A DNA stretch of 64,000 bases from UBA5078 sp963977405. Lineage in GTDB: Bacteria; Pseudomonadota; Gammaproteobacteria; Pseudomonadales; Pseudohongiellaceae. Location: assembly GCA_963977405.1 (NCBI GenBank), contig CAXBOY010000002.1, positions 1 through 64,000 of the forward strand. The letters run 5' to 3'. This document shows, piece after piece, positions 17,940-27,249 of this stretch. The translations under genes were made by a program, and so were the position numbers. The notes beneath the pieces are model-generated. The model made no database searches. It was not told where the DNA came from and saw nothing but the letters and a program-made list of their open reading frames with translations. Every line of letters starts with the position of its first letter. Within the stretch, counting starts at the first letter, position 1.

Positions 17940-18830
17940 CTATTGTTGTGTTATGAATTTTTGCAGTGTCTGCTCTAGCGGCGTTAACTCTACGCCGAGA
18001 GCCACATCGGCATTTTGCTCTGCATGTTCGTTCATCGTGATCACATCGATCACAGTGGGTGACATGCCTCCTTTCTGAAAAACGCCTTTCAGCCCTGAGG
18101 CTATTTTGGCTACTGCAATGGGGAAAGAACTTATTGCAACTTCCCTTCCCTGCATGCGCGCTGCCATCTTCACTAAATCGCAATATTGTATTGCTTGTGG
18201 CCCTACCAGCTCATGGGTAGTACTTCCATTGAGCTGGGTCTGACAACTATTGACGATGGCAACGCAGAGATCATCGATATCGAGTGGACGCATAGTATAG
18301 CGCCCGCCCCCTAGTAATTTTGGTTTCGGGCTTCCAGAAGCCCACTTGATAGCGGCCGTTCCAGCAGCGCCAGGCCCAAGTAGAATAGGCGTACGAATGA
18401 TAGTGGAGGACACACTCGAATTTGCTACCAGCTGCTCCGCTTCTGCTTTTGAGCGAAAATATGCATTCTCTGAGTTAACGTCGGCGCCAATAACGCTGAT
18501 AAAGACTATGTGGGACACAGACACTTTCTTCGCTGCGGCAACGACGGCAGCAGTTGCCTCTACATTGGCGCTGCGATAACTGGAGTTTTTACCCTCCATC
18601 AAAATACCCGCCAAGTGCACTACACAGTCAGCTCCCTCTAAGACCAGAGCTAGTTCGTCGGCAGCGTCATAGGAGATTGCTGCAGTCTCTATTCGGCTCG
18701 ATTGTGGTAAGTCTTGCAAAGAATTTACCGAACGTGCGCCGGCAAGAACGCTGTGCTCGCTATTATCGAGTATGTGTTGAACTAAGGTTTGACCAACCCG
18801 GCTGTTAGCACCGGTGATTGCTATTTTCAT
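17940..18830 (-). CDS. SDR-family NAD(P)-binding protein (NmrA/epimerase type)
   Basis: A 296-residue Rossmann-fold protein. The nucleotide-binding motif is GANSRVG at residues 7-13. VVHLAGIL near 72 and a segment VFISVIGADVNSENAYFRSKAEAEQ follow, in which Tyr and Lys are spaced YFRSK rather than the classical YxxxK, so catalysis is uncertain; this is usual in atypical SDR proteins. It starts 13 bases after fbiC stops and is followed by the membrane protein gene after nine bases. Its substrate is unknown. Confidence 0.8.
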   Translation of the reverse strand: MKIAITGANSRVGQTLVQHILDNSEHSVLAGARSVNSLQDLPQSSRIETAAISYDAADELALVLEGADCVVHLAGILMEGKNSSYRSANVEATAAVVAAAKKVSVSHIVFISVIGADVNSENAYFRSKAEAEQLVANSSVSSTIIRTPILLGPGAAGTAAIKWASGSPKPKLLGGGRYTMRPLDIDDLCVAIVNSCQTQLNGSTTHELVGPQAIQYCDLVKMAARMQGREVAISSFPIAVAKIASGLKGVFQKGGMSPTVIDVITMNEHAEQNADVALGVELTPLEQTLQKFITQQ

Positions 18831-18843
18831 TGTAATTTTCTCA

Positions 18844-21282
18844 CTAGATTATTCGGGCGTCGCTCGCTAGGCGCTTACTACGTTGTAGTTTACTGGCTGG
18901 CGTATTTTCGATCTCTAGCAAACCATTAGCTCGATGGGCGAGATCGCGTCGCTCGCACGGTGCATCATCGTAAGCAGTAGTGCGCATGCGAGGTACACGC
19001 CCTAAGGCAGTGATGGCCTGCTCAATCTGCGCAGGAGGCCACTCCTGTCCATAAGAGGCACCTGCGGCACGTGTAATGCTCTCATTCATTAGGCTGCCCC
19101 CTAAGTCGTTACAGCCCGCATTAAGACAAGCTACTACTCCGTCGCGGCCCATCTTCACCCACGAGGCTTGAATATTATCGATACGACCATGAAAGACTAG
19201 GCGAGCCACAGCATGCATCAACAAGGCCTCGCGGAAACTTGGCCCGCGGCGCGACTTCCCTTTGAGATAAAGTGGTGCTTCCATGTGAACATAGGGTAAG
19301 GGTACGAACTCAGTGAAGCCCCCGGTGCGCTCTTGCAGGTCGCGAACGCGTATTAAGTGACGCGCCCAATGCAGTGGCGTTTCTATATGACCATACATAA
19401 TCGTCGCTGTGGTCTTAAAACCGATTTTGTGCGCACTCTCCATTACCTGTAGCCATTCGCCTGTGCGCAGCTTGTCAGGGCACAGATCTGCGCGAACTTC
19501 GTCGTCTAGAATCTCAGCAGCGGTACCCGGCAAGGTATTTAGCCCAGCCAATTGCAATTGCTTCAAGAAATCTTCAAGACTAATACCGAGCGTGGCTGCA
19601 CCTTGCCAGACTTCTAATGGCGAGAAGGCATGGATATGCATCTGTGGCGTAGCCTGGCGCACAGTGTGCAAAATATCGAGGTAGGTCTGACCTGTATAAT
19701 CTGGGTGAATGCCACCCTGCATACAGACTTCCGTAGCACCCCGATCCCATGCTTCAGTGCAGCGCCTTGCCATCTCTTCTGCGCTTATATCGTAAGGCTT
19801 GCCACGCAAATTTTCGCTGTGCTTGCCTTTCGAGAATGCGCAGAATTGGCACTTGAAATAACAGACATTGGTATAGTTGATGTTGCGATTTACAACATAG
19901 CTTACCGAATCGCCATTGACCGCGTGACGCAAAGCATTCGCGCGCTGAGCGATATAAGCAAAGTCTTGTCCGCGCGCGGCAAATAAACGTGCAATCTGCG
20001 TCTCGTCGACGCGCTGTTGCGACTCGCACTGCGCCACGATCTCGAGCACATCCGCAGACACCGCAGCTACCTGCACGGTTTGCTCGAGTAGCTTCGCCTC
20101 GATCTCGGGCAACTGCATGCTCTCACCGGGCATCCAACTATCGCGGCGCGCAAAGCCCATGCTATCTATTTGTCTGAGCACCGCACTGCGCACACTCTCA
20201 TCGAGCCAGCGTTGCGGCTCGCGTGCATAGTTCGGGTATATGGTAAGGCGCTGCTCCAAGAACTTACCTGCCGCCGCAGTCTCGCGAGCTAGCAGGTCTA
20301 AATGAGGCCACGGAGCTTCGGGATTTACATGGTCGGGCGTTAGAGGAGACACGCCACCCCAGTCGTCGATGCCGGCTGCAATTAGTTGCGGCAACACGCC
20401 CGGGCTAAGATTCGGCGGTGCCTGGATATTCATCTGCGCACCAAATATCAGACGCGCTACGGCGATAGTCCAGAGCAGCTCGTTAAGATCTGGCTCCGGC
20501 GCTTGCGCCATTTTAGTGTCTGGTTTAGCGCGGAAATTCTGCACGATAATTTCTTGAATATGCCCATATCGGGCATGGATCGCTCGAATAGCGAGAAGGG
20601 ACTCGATGCGCTCCAAGCGAGTCTCACCGATACCGATCAGAATGCCAGAGGTGAAGGGCACGTTTGCCTGCCCAGCCAACTCTAGAGTCTCGAGACGCAC
20701 TTTAGGATCTTTATCGGGAGAACCATAGTGAGGCATGCCCTTCTCACAAAGTCGCGAGGAGGCCGACTCAAGCATGATCCCCATAGAAGCACTGACTGGG
20801 CGCAGCATCGCAATCTCTGCAGCGCTCATGCAACCCGCATTGATATGCGGCAGCATTCCCGTTTCTTGCAGCACGCGTCGCGCTACTTCACGCACATAGT
20901 CGAGCGTGGTTGCGAAACCCATTTCATCAAGCGCGTTACGGGCGGCGCTATAACGAAGTTCTGGTTTTTCTCCCAGTGTAAAGAGTGCTTCTTGGCACCC
21001 TGCGGCAGCGCCTTGCCGACAAAGCTCTAACACTTTGTCGACCGGCATATATGCTTGCTCTATTCGCTTAGGGGTTTTTGCGAAGGTACAGTAGTGGCAA
21101 ACATCGCGACACAAATGCGTCAATGGGATGAACACTTTGCGCGAGTAGGTAATGAGTTTACCGTGCTGCTCATCGCGCAAACGTGAGGCCACTGCTGCCA
21201 GTGCAGCAGTGTCGTTAATATCAGCTAAAGCTAAAGCTTCGGTGTCACTAAGCGACAGCCCAGTTAATAATGCATTACTCAC
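18844..21282 (-). CDS. fbiC: FbiC, FO synthase (CofG-CofH fusion)
   Basis: An 812-residue double radical-SAM enzyme. It makes 7,8-didemethyl-8-hydroxy-5-deazariboflavin (FO), the chromophore of coenzyme F420, from tyrosine and the 5-amino-6-ribitylaminouracil intermediate. The N-terminal CofG half has a CxxxCxxC cluster at C58/C62/C65; the C-terminal CofH half has one at C474/C478/C481. The mycobacterial fusion is about 856 residues. A GTG start at 21282 with AAGGGG upstream is used. It heads a tight four-gene operon. No cofC, cofD or cofE is in the window. Confidence 0.93.
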   Translation of the reverse strand: MSNALLTGLSLSDTEALALADINDTAALAAVASRLRDEQHGKLITYSRKVFIPLTHLCRDVCHYCTFAKTPKRIEQAYMPVDKVLELCRQGAAAGCQEALFTLGEKPELRYSAARNALDEMGFATTLDYVREVARRVLQETGMLPHINAGCMSAAEIAMLRPVSASMGIMLESASSRLCEKGMPHYGSPDKDPKVRLETLELAGQANVPFTSGILIGIGETRLERIESLLAIRAIHARYGHIQEIIVQNFRAKPDTKMAQAPEPDLNELLWTIAVARLIFGAQMNIQAPPNLSPGVLPQLIAAGIDDWGGVSPLTPDHVNPEAPWPHLDLLARETAAAGKFLEQRLTIYPNYAREPQRWLDESVRSAVLRQIDSMGFARRDSWMPGESMQLPEIEAKLLEQTVQVAAVSADVLEIVAQCESQQRVDETQIARLFAARGQDFAYIAQRANALRHAVNGDSVSYVVNRNINYTNVCYFKCQFCAFSKGKHSENLRGKPYDISAEEMARRCTEAWDRGATEVCMQGGIHPDYTGQTYLDILHTVRQATPQMHIHAFSPLEVWQGAATLGISLEDFLKQLQLAGLNTLPGTAAEILDDEVRADLCPDKLRTGEWLQVMESAHKIGFKTTATIMYGHIETPLHWARHLIRVRDLQERTGGFTEFVPLPYVHMEAPLYLKGKSRRGPSFREALLMHAVARLVFHGRIDNIQASWVKMGRDGVVACLNAGCNDLGGSLMNESITRAAGASYGQEWPPAQIEQAITALGRVPRMRTTAYDDAPCERRDLAHRANGLLEIENTPASKLQRSKRLASDARII

Positions 21283-21324
21283 GCGTGTGCCCCTTACTAC
21301 AATGTTAGGCCATGTGCCAAAGAA

Positions 21325-22455
21325 CTAGCGTGGTACGTAAGGGCGCCCGATAATCAACGAAGGGTCCACACCAGGTATAGGTACTAATTTCTGTGGGCGC
21401 CCTGCCTGATTATCCGTTCCGTACAAATTGCCATCGACATCTACCGACAGAGAATGCATTTCTATCCACATATCGGGACCTTCGACCGGCAGATTAAATA
21501 CATAGGTCGAGTTACCTTCCAGATCAAACTTTACGATCTTAGGCGGCTGAAGGTCTGTTACCCAAGCTGCGCTCTCTGTCACTGTGATATCGAGAGGTAA
21601 GCCTAGCCCTTCCCAAGTCTTTACATATTCATAAGTAGGGTAAGCGCTAGAGCTATGGGCTGCAGTTTGCTTGAAGACTTTAACGTTGGCGTTATCGCGG
21701 TCAAGAGCATAGAGGTGCTCATTAGGACCCATTGCTAGTGAGTGCACAGAGGCAAACTGATGCGGAGCCTCGCCCTCTTCACCGAACTCAGAATGGTAGC
21801 TGCCATCGGCGTTGCGAACCACGATGCGCTTGTTAGCGCCAAGACCGTCGGCGACTAGAAATTTACCATCGGGCAAGAAAGCAACGTCTTGGGGAAGGTC
21901 ATAATGAGTCTCATCGTTACCGGCGACATTCTTCTCGCCAAGAGTCATGAGCAACTTGTCACCATCGTTTGAAAACACGTAGATGATATTGCCAGTCTCA
22001 TCTACTAGCCATAGACGCTTCTCTGGATCATAAGGACTGATGCGTAATTTGTGTGGGCCTGGGCCATCGGTGCCGGTGAAAAGGTGATCCCAATGATCCC
22101 AAACTTCAAGCACATTGCCATCGCTGTCGATCACATAGATGCAGTTTTGCCAAACACGCCCACGACCGCGCAGAACATTCCACCCCATGGAACCTGCAAA
22201 ATTAGTGTACTCGGATGGCAAGGGGTCAGGTAGCTCAGTTTCGCCACGTTGCAACATGAATATGCGATCTTGGGACTCAACCACTACACTAGAGTTACCG
22301 CCCCAAGTGAAACCTTCTTCTGCAAAAGGCTGCATCCACTTCTGCGTAGTGAATTCATAGGGGCTTGGTCCAGCCTCAACTAGCTCCTGCGCAAGGATAG
22401 GTACGCTTAAAAATCCGGCAAACAACAATGCCGCCGTTCGACTAGCGTTTCTCAT
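21325..22455 (-). CDS. Exported NHL-repeat propeller, PAL-like
   Basis: A 376-residue periplasmic protein with a signal peptide (MRNASRTAALLF..ILAQ). At least four NHL-type blades are visible, including LPQDVAFLPDGKFLVADG and VHSLAMGPNEHLYALDRDNANVKVF. The pattern resembles bacterial proteins related to peptidyl-alpha-hydroxyglycine lyase (PAL). Three histidines fall at blade starts where PAL has zinc ligands: GPHKLRI, SVHSLAM and EMHSLSV. Activity as a lyase is not shown. GGAG lies seven bases before the ATG. It is divergent from the next gene and 43 bases upstream of fbiC on the same strand. Confidence 0.75.
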   Translation of the reverse strand: MRNASRTAALLFAGFLSVPILAQELVEAGPSPYEFTTQKWMQPFAEEGFTWGGNSSVVVESQDRIFMLQRGETELPDPLPSEYTNFAGSMGWNVLRGRGRVWQNCIYVIDSDGNVLEVWDHWDHLFTGTDGPGPHKLRISPYDPEKRLWLVDETGNIIYVFSNDGDKLLMTLGEKNVAGNDETHYDLPQDVAFLPDGKFLVADGLGANKRIVVRNADGSYHSEFGEEGEAPHQFASVHSLAMGPNEHLYALDRDNANVKVFKQTAAHSSSAYPTYEYVKTWEGLGLPLDITVTESAAWVTDLQPPKIVKFDLEGNSTYVFNLPVEGPDMWIEMHSLSVDVDGNLYGTDNQAGRPQKLVPIPGVDPSLIIGRPYVPR

Positions 22456-22479
22456 GCTGGTACTCCAATTTCTGTTACA

Positions 22480-22502
22480 GTCTGTGACGCATCGCCACAG
22501 AC
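22480..22502. promoter_or_regulatory. Imperfect 23-bp palindrome upstream of PAL-like gene
   Basis: GTCTGTG (22480-22486) and CACAGAC (22496-22502) flank a centre with a further CG/CG pairing. It lies 25 bases upstream of the minus-strand start at 22455, in the 216-bp divergent region, a usual place for an operator. The CTGTG/CACAG half-sites echo the palindrome before rimK, but with a spacing two bases shorter. Confidence 0.35.
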
Positions 22503-22671
22503 ATTTGTTATTGTTATTTGGTGTCCAATTGAGTTTACAGCTTATTGGATAAATCTCAACATAGAGCTAACGACAGCTTGGCCACTGTACTGCGTAAAGG
22601 CCTTTCGGTACGATAAGCCGCTAAAGGCAAGCACTCCTCATAACCGATCAAACCCTTGGTTCAAAAGGCCC

Positions 22672-23403
22672 ATGACGCAAGCCAAACGCAAACTGACACG
22701 CTGCAACCCATTGATTCGAATAGGAATCGTGCTTATTACTGGGCTCGCCCTATTAAGCAGCGCTATGGCCGCCGAGGACCCTATTGCCGAGGGCCGCAGC
22801 GCTCGCCTACGCCCAAACTTCGAAGGTTCTTGGGAGAAGGATTTCGGTCGCAGCGATAAGTGGGATGTCGAATTGCAACGCACCATCGATCAACTCAACA
22901 GGGAAATGGAGCGCTCACAAGGTAGAGGCGATGGGGGCAACATCGGAATTAGCAATCCACGTCGCGGCGCCGGCAACTTAATTTCCCACGCCCGCTTGGC
23001 CGAGTTGATAACACGGCAGACCACTATACGTATAGTACAAACAGATACCGAAGTGCGCATTGAGCGTCCCGGAGATGCGGCGCTGATATGCAGTACTGCT
23101 AGCAGTGAAGAGGATAGCTTTAACAGCCCTCATGGCAAAGAGTACTGTGGCTGGGACAGGCAGCAATTAGTGTTTCAGATTAGCCTCGCCGACGGTGTGT
23201 TTATCGAGCATCGCTTTAGCGTCGACCCAAGTGGCGAGAGCCTTAGCATGCTCACGAGCGTTTCTAGTCGGAATTCCTTGCCCTTCAACCTCATTAGCTT
23301 CTATACCTCCTACGACGCCCCAGAAGATGGAATCCATTGCGTACAGACCCTAAGCCGCGGCCGAGTCTGCAGCGCACGAAATCCAGAGGAAGCTGCCCGT
23401 TGA
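22672..23403 (+). CDS. Exported protein of unknown function
   Basis: A 243-residue protein with a positively charged N-terminus and signal peptide (LIRIGIVLITGLALLSSAMA, cleavage near 33). The mature part begins with an acidic/arginine-rich linker and a glycine-rich segment (GRGDGGNIGISNPRRGAGN), followed by a strand-rich domain with four cysteines that could form disulfides. I do not recognise a family. The RBS AAGG is close to the ATG. Its TGA stop overlaps the TTG start of the next gene, so it forms one translational unit with the lipoprotein and probably the NosR-like gene. Confidence 0.68.
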   Translation: MTQAKRKLTRCNPLIRIGIVLITGLALLSSAMAAEDPIAEGRSARLRPNFEGSWEKDFGRSDKWDVELQRTIDQLNREMERSQGRGDGGNIGISNPRRGAGNLISHARLAELITRQTTIRIVQTDTEVRIERPGDAALICSTASSEEDSFNSPHGKEYCGWDRQQLVFQISLADGVFIEHRFSVDPSGESLSMLTSVSSRNSLPFNLISFYTSYDAPEDGIHCVQTLSRGRVCSARNPEEAAR

Positions 23404-24575
23404 GCGCCATATTCCATTGGCGACGCCTAGGCCTATGCGCCTCACTCAGCCTACTTTTAACTGCCTGCGCTACGGCGCCAAGCCCCGAACCGGCTGGGCC
23501 GCTTCCCGTGGGCACCGTATCCTTAATCACTGCCAACAACTCGCCCACAGAGGCGCAGTCATTCGATATAGGCGTTCTCGTCTTCTCGACTCTCGCAGGG
23601 AGTGAAGATATTAATCGAACAGGCGCGCAGATCTTTTCGCAGATAAGAACAACAGAGACCCAATACCTACCGGTAGCCCTGCGCAGCACTTTGGCTGCTT
23701 CCAATCAATGGGGCGTGGTGCGGGTACTGCCAGATACCGACCCCTCACTCGATTTAATTGTAGAAGGAACAATTTTGCGCTCCGATGGCGCGGATCTTTT
23801 ACTGCATATAGAGGCTACCGATAGCACTGGCCGCGTCTGGCTAAATCAGAACTATGCCGACAACGCCCGAGTGGCAGACTACCCGGACTCGGCTCCCATG
23901 CTTCTCGACCGTGGGCTTACCTTCGGCGCGGACCCTTTTCAAGACATCTACGCAGCCATCGCTAACGACCTTCTCGCTGTACGCCAGAGTCTTACTCAAC
24001 CAGCGCTTGACGAGATTCACAACGTCACCCTGTTACGTTACGCAAGCGACCTATCACCTGAGGCCTTCTCCCGCTATTTACATGAGGATGAGACAGGCCT
24101 ACTGAGCGTAACGAGTCTGCCAGCGAGCAACGATCCATTGCTACGCAATGTTGCGGACATCGGTGCGCGTAACGAGATATTCATCGATACTATCGACGAG
24201 TATTACGAAGCTTTGTATCAAGACGTCAAACCAATCTATGATATCTGGCGCCAATATTCCTTCGAGCAAGTGACCGAGGAACGCTCTAGTTTAGAGCGCG
24301 CCCGCAGTGGTAATAGCAATAGCGGAAGCTTTGAAGCGATTAGCCAGAACTATAATCGCTATAAGTGGAGCAAGATATTCGAACAGGAGTTTGTCGCCCT
24401 CGCCTCTGGATTTGTAAGTGAAACGGCACCGGCAGTACTCGAACTAAGCCGCAACGTTAATGGCCTGAGCGGCCCAGTCGAGGAACAATATTCCCAGTGG
24501 CGCGTGCTGCTACGCGGCCTATTCGAGATAGAATCCGAGGGTCTTAACGCAAGCCCCCTCTTAAATACCCCTTAA
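23400..24575 (+). CDS. Lipoprotein of unknown function beside NosR-like gene
   Basis: A 391-residue lipoprotein. A TTG start at 23400 overlaps the upstream stop (TTGA) and has GAGGA about ten bases before it. It yields a compact lipoprotein signal ending in the lipobox LTAC (residues 20-23), while an in-frame ATG at 23337 would place 21 extra hydrophilic residues in front. The mature N-terminal part (IGVLVFSTLAG.., QYLPVALRSTLAASNQWGVVRVLPD) resembles outer-membrane lipoproteins with a domain that forms envelope assemblies; the C-terminal half is helical. No family name is secure. It lies 14 bases before the NosR-like gene. Confidence 0.75.
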   Translation: MSAIFHWRRLGLCASLSLLLTACATAPSPEPAGPLPVGTVSLITANNSPTEAQSFDIGVLVFSTLAGSEDINRTGAQIFSQIRTTETQYLPVALRSTLAASNQWGVVRVLPDTDPSLDLIVEGTILRSDGADLLLHIEATDSTGRVWLNQNYADNARVADYPDSAPMLLDRGLTFGADPFQDIYAAIANDLLAVRQSLTQPALDEIHNVTLLRYASDLSPEAFSRYLHEDETGLLSVTSLPASNDPLLRNVADIGARNEIFIDTIDEYYEALYQDVKPIYDIWRQYSFEQVTEERSSLERARSGNSNSGSFEAISQNYNRYKWSKIFEQEFVALASGFVSETAPAVLELSRNVNGLSGPVEEQYSQWRVLLRGLFEIESEGLNASPLLNTP

Positions 24576-24589
24576 GGAAACACCCTACT

Positions 24590-26617
24590 ATGCTACGCCT
24601 TGGTTTAACCTGGGCAGCACTATTGCTGCTATTAACCCCAACTTGTGCACTACATGCCCAGACGCCCGCGCTCGATGCTGTGCGCACCCCTTTCAGCAAC
24701 ACCCTTCAAGATGCCTGGCTTAGTCAAGTTCTACCCGAGGCCACACGTTTTTCTGACAAGAGCGGTGAACCACCAGTATTTCGTGGCTACAGATCCACCG
24801 CAGATGGAACAGAAGAGCTAGCGGGCTTCGTCTTTTTAAGCGCGGATGTGCCACCCGAGGAAAAGGGCTTCGCTGCCCCAATCGACATGCTGATCGGCAT
24901 GAGCACAGACGGCACACTTACAGGCTTGAAGGTACTCAACTACACCGAGTCCTACCGTTACTCCCTTGGCGATTTTGTAGCGGACCCCGCTTTTCAGGAA
25001 CAGTTCAGGAACAAAGCGATAGAGGATGAGTTTCGCGTAATGCGCGATATAGACGGTCTTGCAGGCGCTACCATGACCAGCTTCGCCATCAGTCAAGGAG
25101 CGCGCGGTGCGGCTCGGCGCGTAGCAACCGCTTACTTAGGCTATGAAGAGGTTGACCAGCAGACTCTTGCCTCCATAGCTAACGCAAAAGCCGAGATCGA
25201 ATCCATGAGCTGGGAAGACATGCTCGCCGCAGACATGATCAGAGTCATGACCGTTCCTCTGCCTATGGATCAAGAGATCATTCTCTCTGCCATGTTCATC
25301 GGACACAGCGTCATCGGCGAACATGTGATCGGCGTTGAAGACTATGAGAGAGCCGACAGAGATTCTCGTGCTCGCCTAGGTGGCGACGGCTTGATACTAC
25401 TAGCAGTCGGGGGTAGTGGTGCCACACAGTTTCGCGCCAATATGCTCTCGATCGCGCAGGGAGATGGCAAAGGGGCGCGCCTAGACCCGAACCGTTTCGT
25501 CACAGCAGGCAGCGCAGACGAGGGCGCAATCACTGGGCACGCCAACTACGCCGGCGCGATCGTGCTAGAGGATACTATCGATCTCTCACAGCCCTTCAGC
25601 ATTTTGTACAAGCCTCGCAGCAGCCCCGAAAACATAGGCATGGAATACAGCATATTTCCTCTTGGTCAGGCACTCATCAATGGCGACCCTATCCTCTCCG
25701 AAGCCGACCTCGAACGCGAGCGTATCGCGCAATCGAACATCTTCGTGCGGCTTTGGTTTGCTCCTCCCTGGGGTGTAACACCTTGGGTAGAGGTACTAAG
25801 CCTCTCGTTGATACTTGGGCTAGTCATGACCGCATTCCTTCGCAAGGACGCACGCGTTCGCTGGGTAGCGCTGACAGCAACGCTTCTGTACCTAGGCTTC
25901 TATAAAGGAGGCTTCCTATCCGTAGCCCATATCACTGGCGCGATCCATCAGGGTCCAAGCATCTTCCTGGGAAATCTACCGATGCTGATGGTCATTATAT
26001 TTACAGTCATCACAACTATTATCTGGGGACGCGTCTTCTGTTCCTCGCTCTGTCCGTTCGGGGCCGTACAAGATGTCATTACTCGCTTCACACCAAAAGC
26101 TTGGCGCTTCAAGATGCCACAGTTAATCCACGACAATGCCTTGTTTGCTAAATATGCAATTCTCGCATTGATTGTCGGGACGGCAATCTCAGGGAGTAGT
26201 ATTAGCCTGTTCCAATATTTCGAACCCTTCGGCACTCTGTTCTTCTTTAGTTCTTCCTTGCTGCTATGGGCGATACTCATTCTGATACTCATCGCCAGTG
26301 TACTGGTCGAGCGTTTTTATTGCCGATATGTTTGCCCGCTAGGTGCAGCACTAGGCATTGTTGCACTAGTCAGTCCGCTGCGCATCAAAAGAGTGCCACA
26401 ATGCACGCTATGTAAAGTGTGTGAGCACGCCTGTCCAACTGGCGCAATCCGCAAAGAGGAGATCGATTTCAAAGAATGTGTGCGTTGTGATATTTGCGAG
26501 AGCAAACTCATTCGGAAGGCGGGGAGCTGTCGACATTCGATGGCAGAAATTAGTCGACGCCAGAAACCGAGCAATCTTATACCTAGTCGCGAGATAGACA
26601 CCTACACCCCAGCCTAA
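24590..26617 (+). CDS. NosR/NirI-like membrane flavoprotein with Fe-S centres
   Basis: A 675-residue protein of NosR-type architecture. It has a signal peptide, then a periplasmic FMN-binding domain with the covalent flavinylation motif AGATMT (158-163, attachment Thr163). A periplasmic linker, about five to six membrane helices, two CxxxCP motifs (CSSLCPFGA, CRYVCPLGA), and a C-terminal ferredoxin segment follow. The ferredoxin segment has CTLCKVCEHACP and CVRCDIC. NosR passes electrons across the membrane to nitrous oxide reductase, but no nos genes are here, so the acceptor differs or lies elsewhere. An ApbE flavin transferase would be needed. It follows the lipoprotein gene by 14 bases. 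Confidence 0.88.
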   Translation: MLRLGLTWAALLLLLTPTCALHAQTPALDAVRTPFSNTLQDAWLSQVLPEATRFSDKSGEPPVFRGYRSTADGTEELAGFVFLSADVPPEEKGFAAPIDMLIGMSTDGTLTGLKVLNYTESYRYSLGDFVADPAFQEQFRNKAIEDEFRVMRDIDGLAGATMTSFAISQGARGAARRVATAYLGYEEVDQQTLASIANAKAEIESMSWEDMLAADMIRVMTVPLPMDQEIILSAMFIGHSVIGEHVIGVEDYERADRDSRARLGGDGLILLAVGGSGATQFRANMLSIAQGDGKGARLDPNRFVTAGSADEGAITGHANYAGAIVLEDTIDLSQPFSILYKPRSSPENIGMEYSIFPLGQALINGDPILSEADLERERIAQSNIFVRLWFAPPWGVTPWVEVLSLSLILGLVMTAFLRKDARVRWVALTATLLYLGFYKGGFLSVAHITGAIHQGPSIFLGNLPMLMVIIFTVITTIIWGRVFCSSLCPFGAVQDVITRFTPKAWRFKMPQLIHDNALFAKYAILALIVGTAISGSSISLFQYFEPFGTLFFFSSSLLLWAILILILIASVLVERFYCRYVCPLGAALGIVALVSPLRIKRVPQCTLCKVCEHACPTGAIRKEEIDFKECVRCDICESKLIRKAGSCRHSMAEISRRQKPSNLIPSREIDTYTPA

Positions 26618-26634
26618 AGGCAATAAGGAGCGCA

Positions 26635-27249
26635 ATGTCTCACATTTTGCTTACAGGATTCGACGCTTTCGATGGGCGCGAGGTCAATGCATCATGGATC
26701 GCAGCGCAGGCTCTCATCGCAGGCCATCGCAGTAAACATATATTGCATGGACTTCGTATCCCGGTGTGTTGGGGGGAACCACGGCCCGCAGTTACCGAGG
26801 CATTCGCTCGATGGCAGCCACACTGTATCATCGCAATGGGAGAAGGTGCTGCTGGCGCATTTAAGATCGAAACACTAGCACGCAACAAACGTGCGCTACG
26901 CAAAGATAACAACGAACAACTACCACCGCACCCGCTCATAGAACCACAGGGGCAAGACACTTATCCTGCAAGCACCGACTACACCGCGCTTTGTGCACGC
27001 CTATCTGCTGCCGGCTATCCCGCATTGTTATCTAGCGATGCCGGGGCGTATTTGTGCGAAGAGCTACTCTACGGCTTAGAGTCCTTGAAGACATTACACT
27101 CCAACTTGCAGACTGTCCTGTTCGTGCACCTCCCCCCTTTCGGCAGTAGCGTAGACCTACACGGTAAGAGGCGCTGCTGCGATGCGGCCTTGCTGCTTGA
27201 GTTCGCTGAACAGTTACTCGCCTGTCTTGACGAGCAGCAGCTACTCTAG
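26635..27249 (+). CDS. pcp: Pyroglutamyl-peptidase I family (C15)
   Basis: A 204-residue cytosolic cysteine peptidase that removes N-terminal pyroglutamate. The catalytic triad is recognisable: Glu in FKIETLARN, Cys in SSDAGAYLCEELLYG, His in VLFVHLPP. The N-terminal ILLTGFDAFDG is also typical. Length matches the family (about 205-215). AAGGAG lies seven bases before the ATG. It starts 17 bases after the NosR-like gene and may be cotranscribed, although a functional link is not obvious. Confidence 0.85.
   Translation: MSHILLTGFDAFDGREVNASWIAAQALIAGHRSKHILHGLRIPVCWGEPRPAVTEAFARWQPHCIIAMGEGAAGAFKIETLARNKRALRKDNNEQLPPHPLIEPQGQDTYPASTDYTALCARLSAAGYPALLSSDAGAYLCEELLYGLESLKTLHSNLQTVLFVHLPPFGSSVDLHGKRRCCDAALLLEFAEQLLACLDEQQLL

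Noticed and set aside
24590..26617. Nitrous oxide reductase cluster
   Set aside because: Only a NosR-like protein is present; no nosZ, nosD, nosF or nosY nearby.
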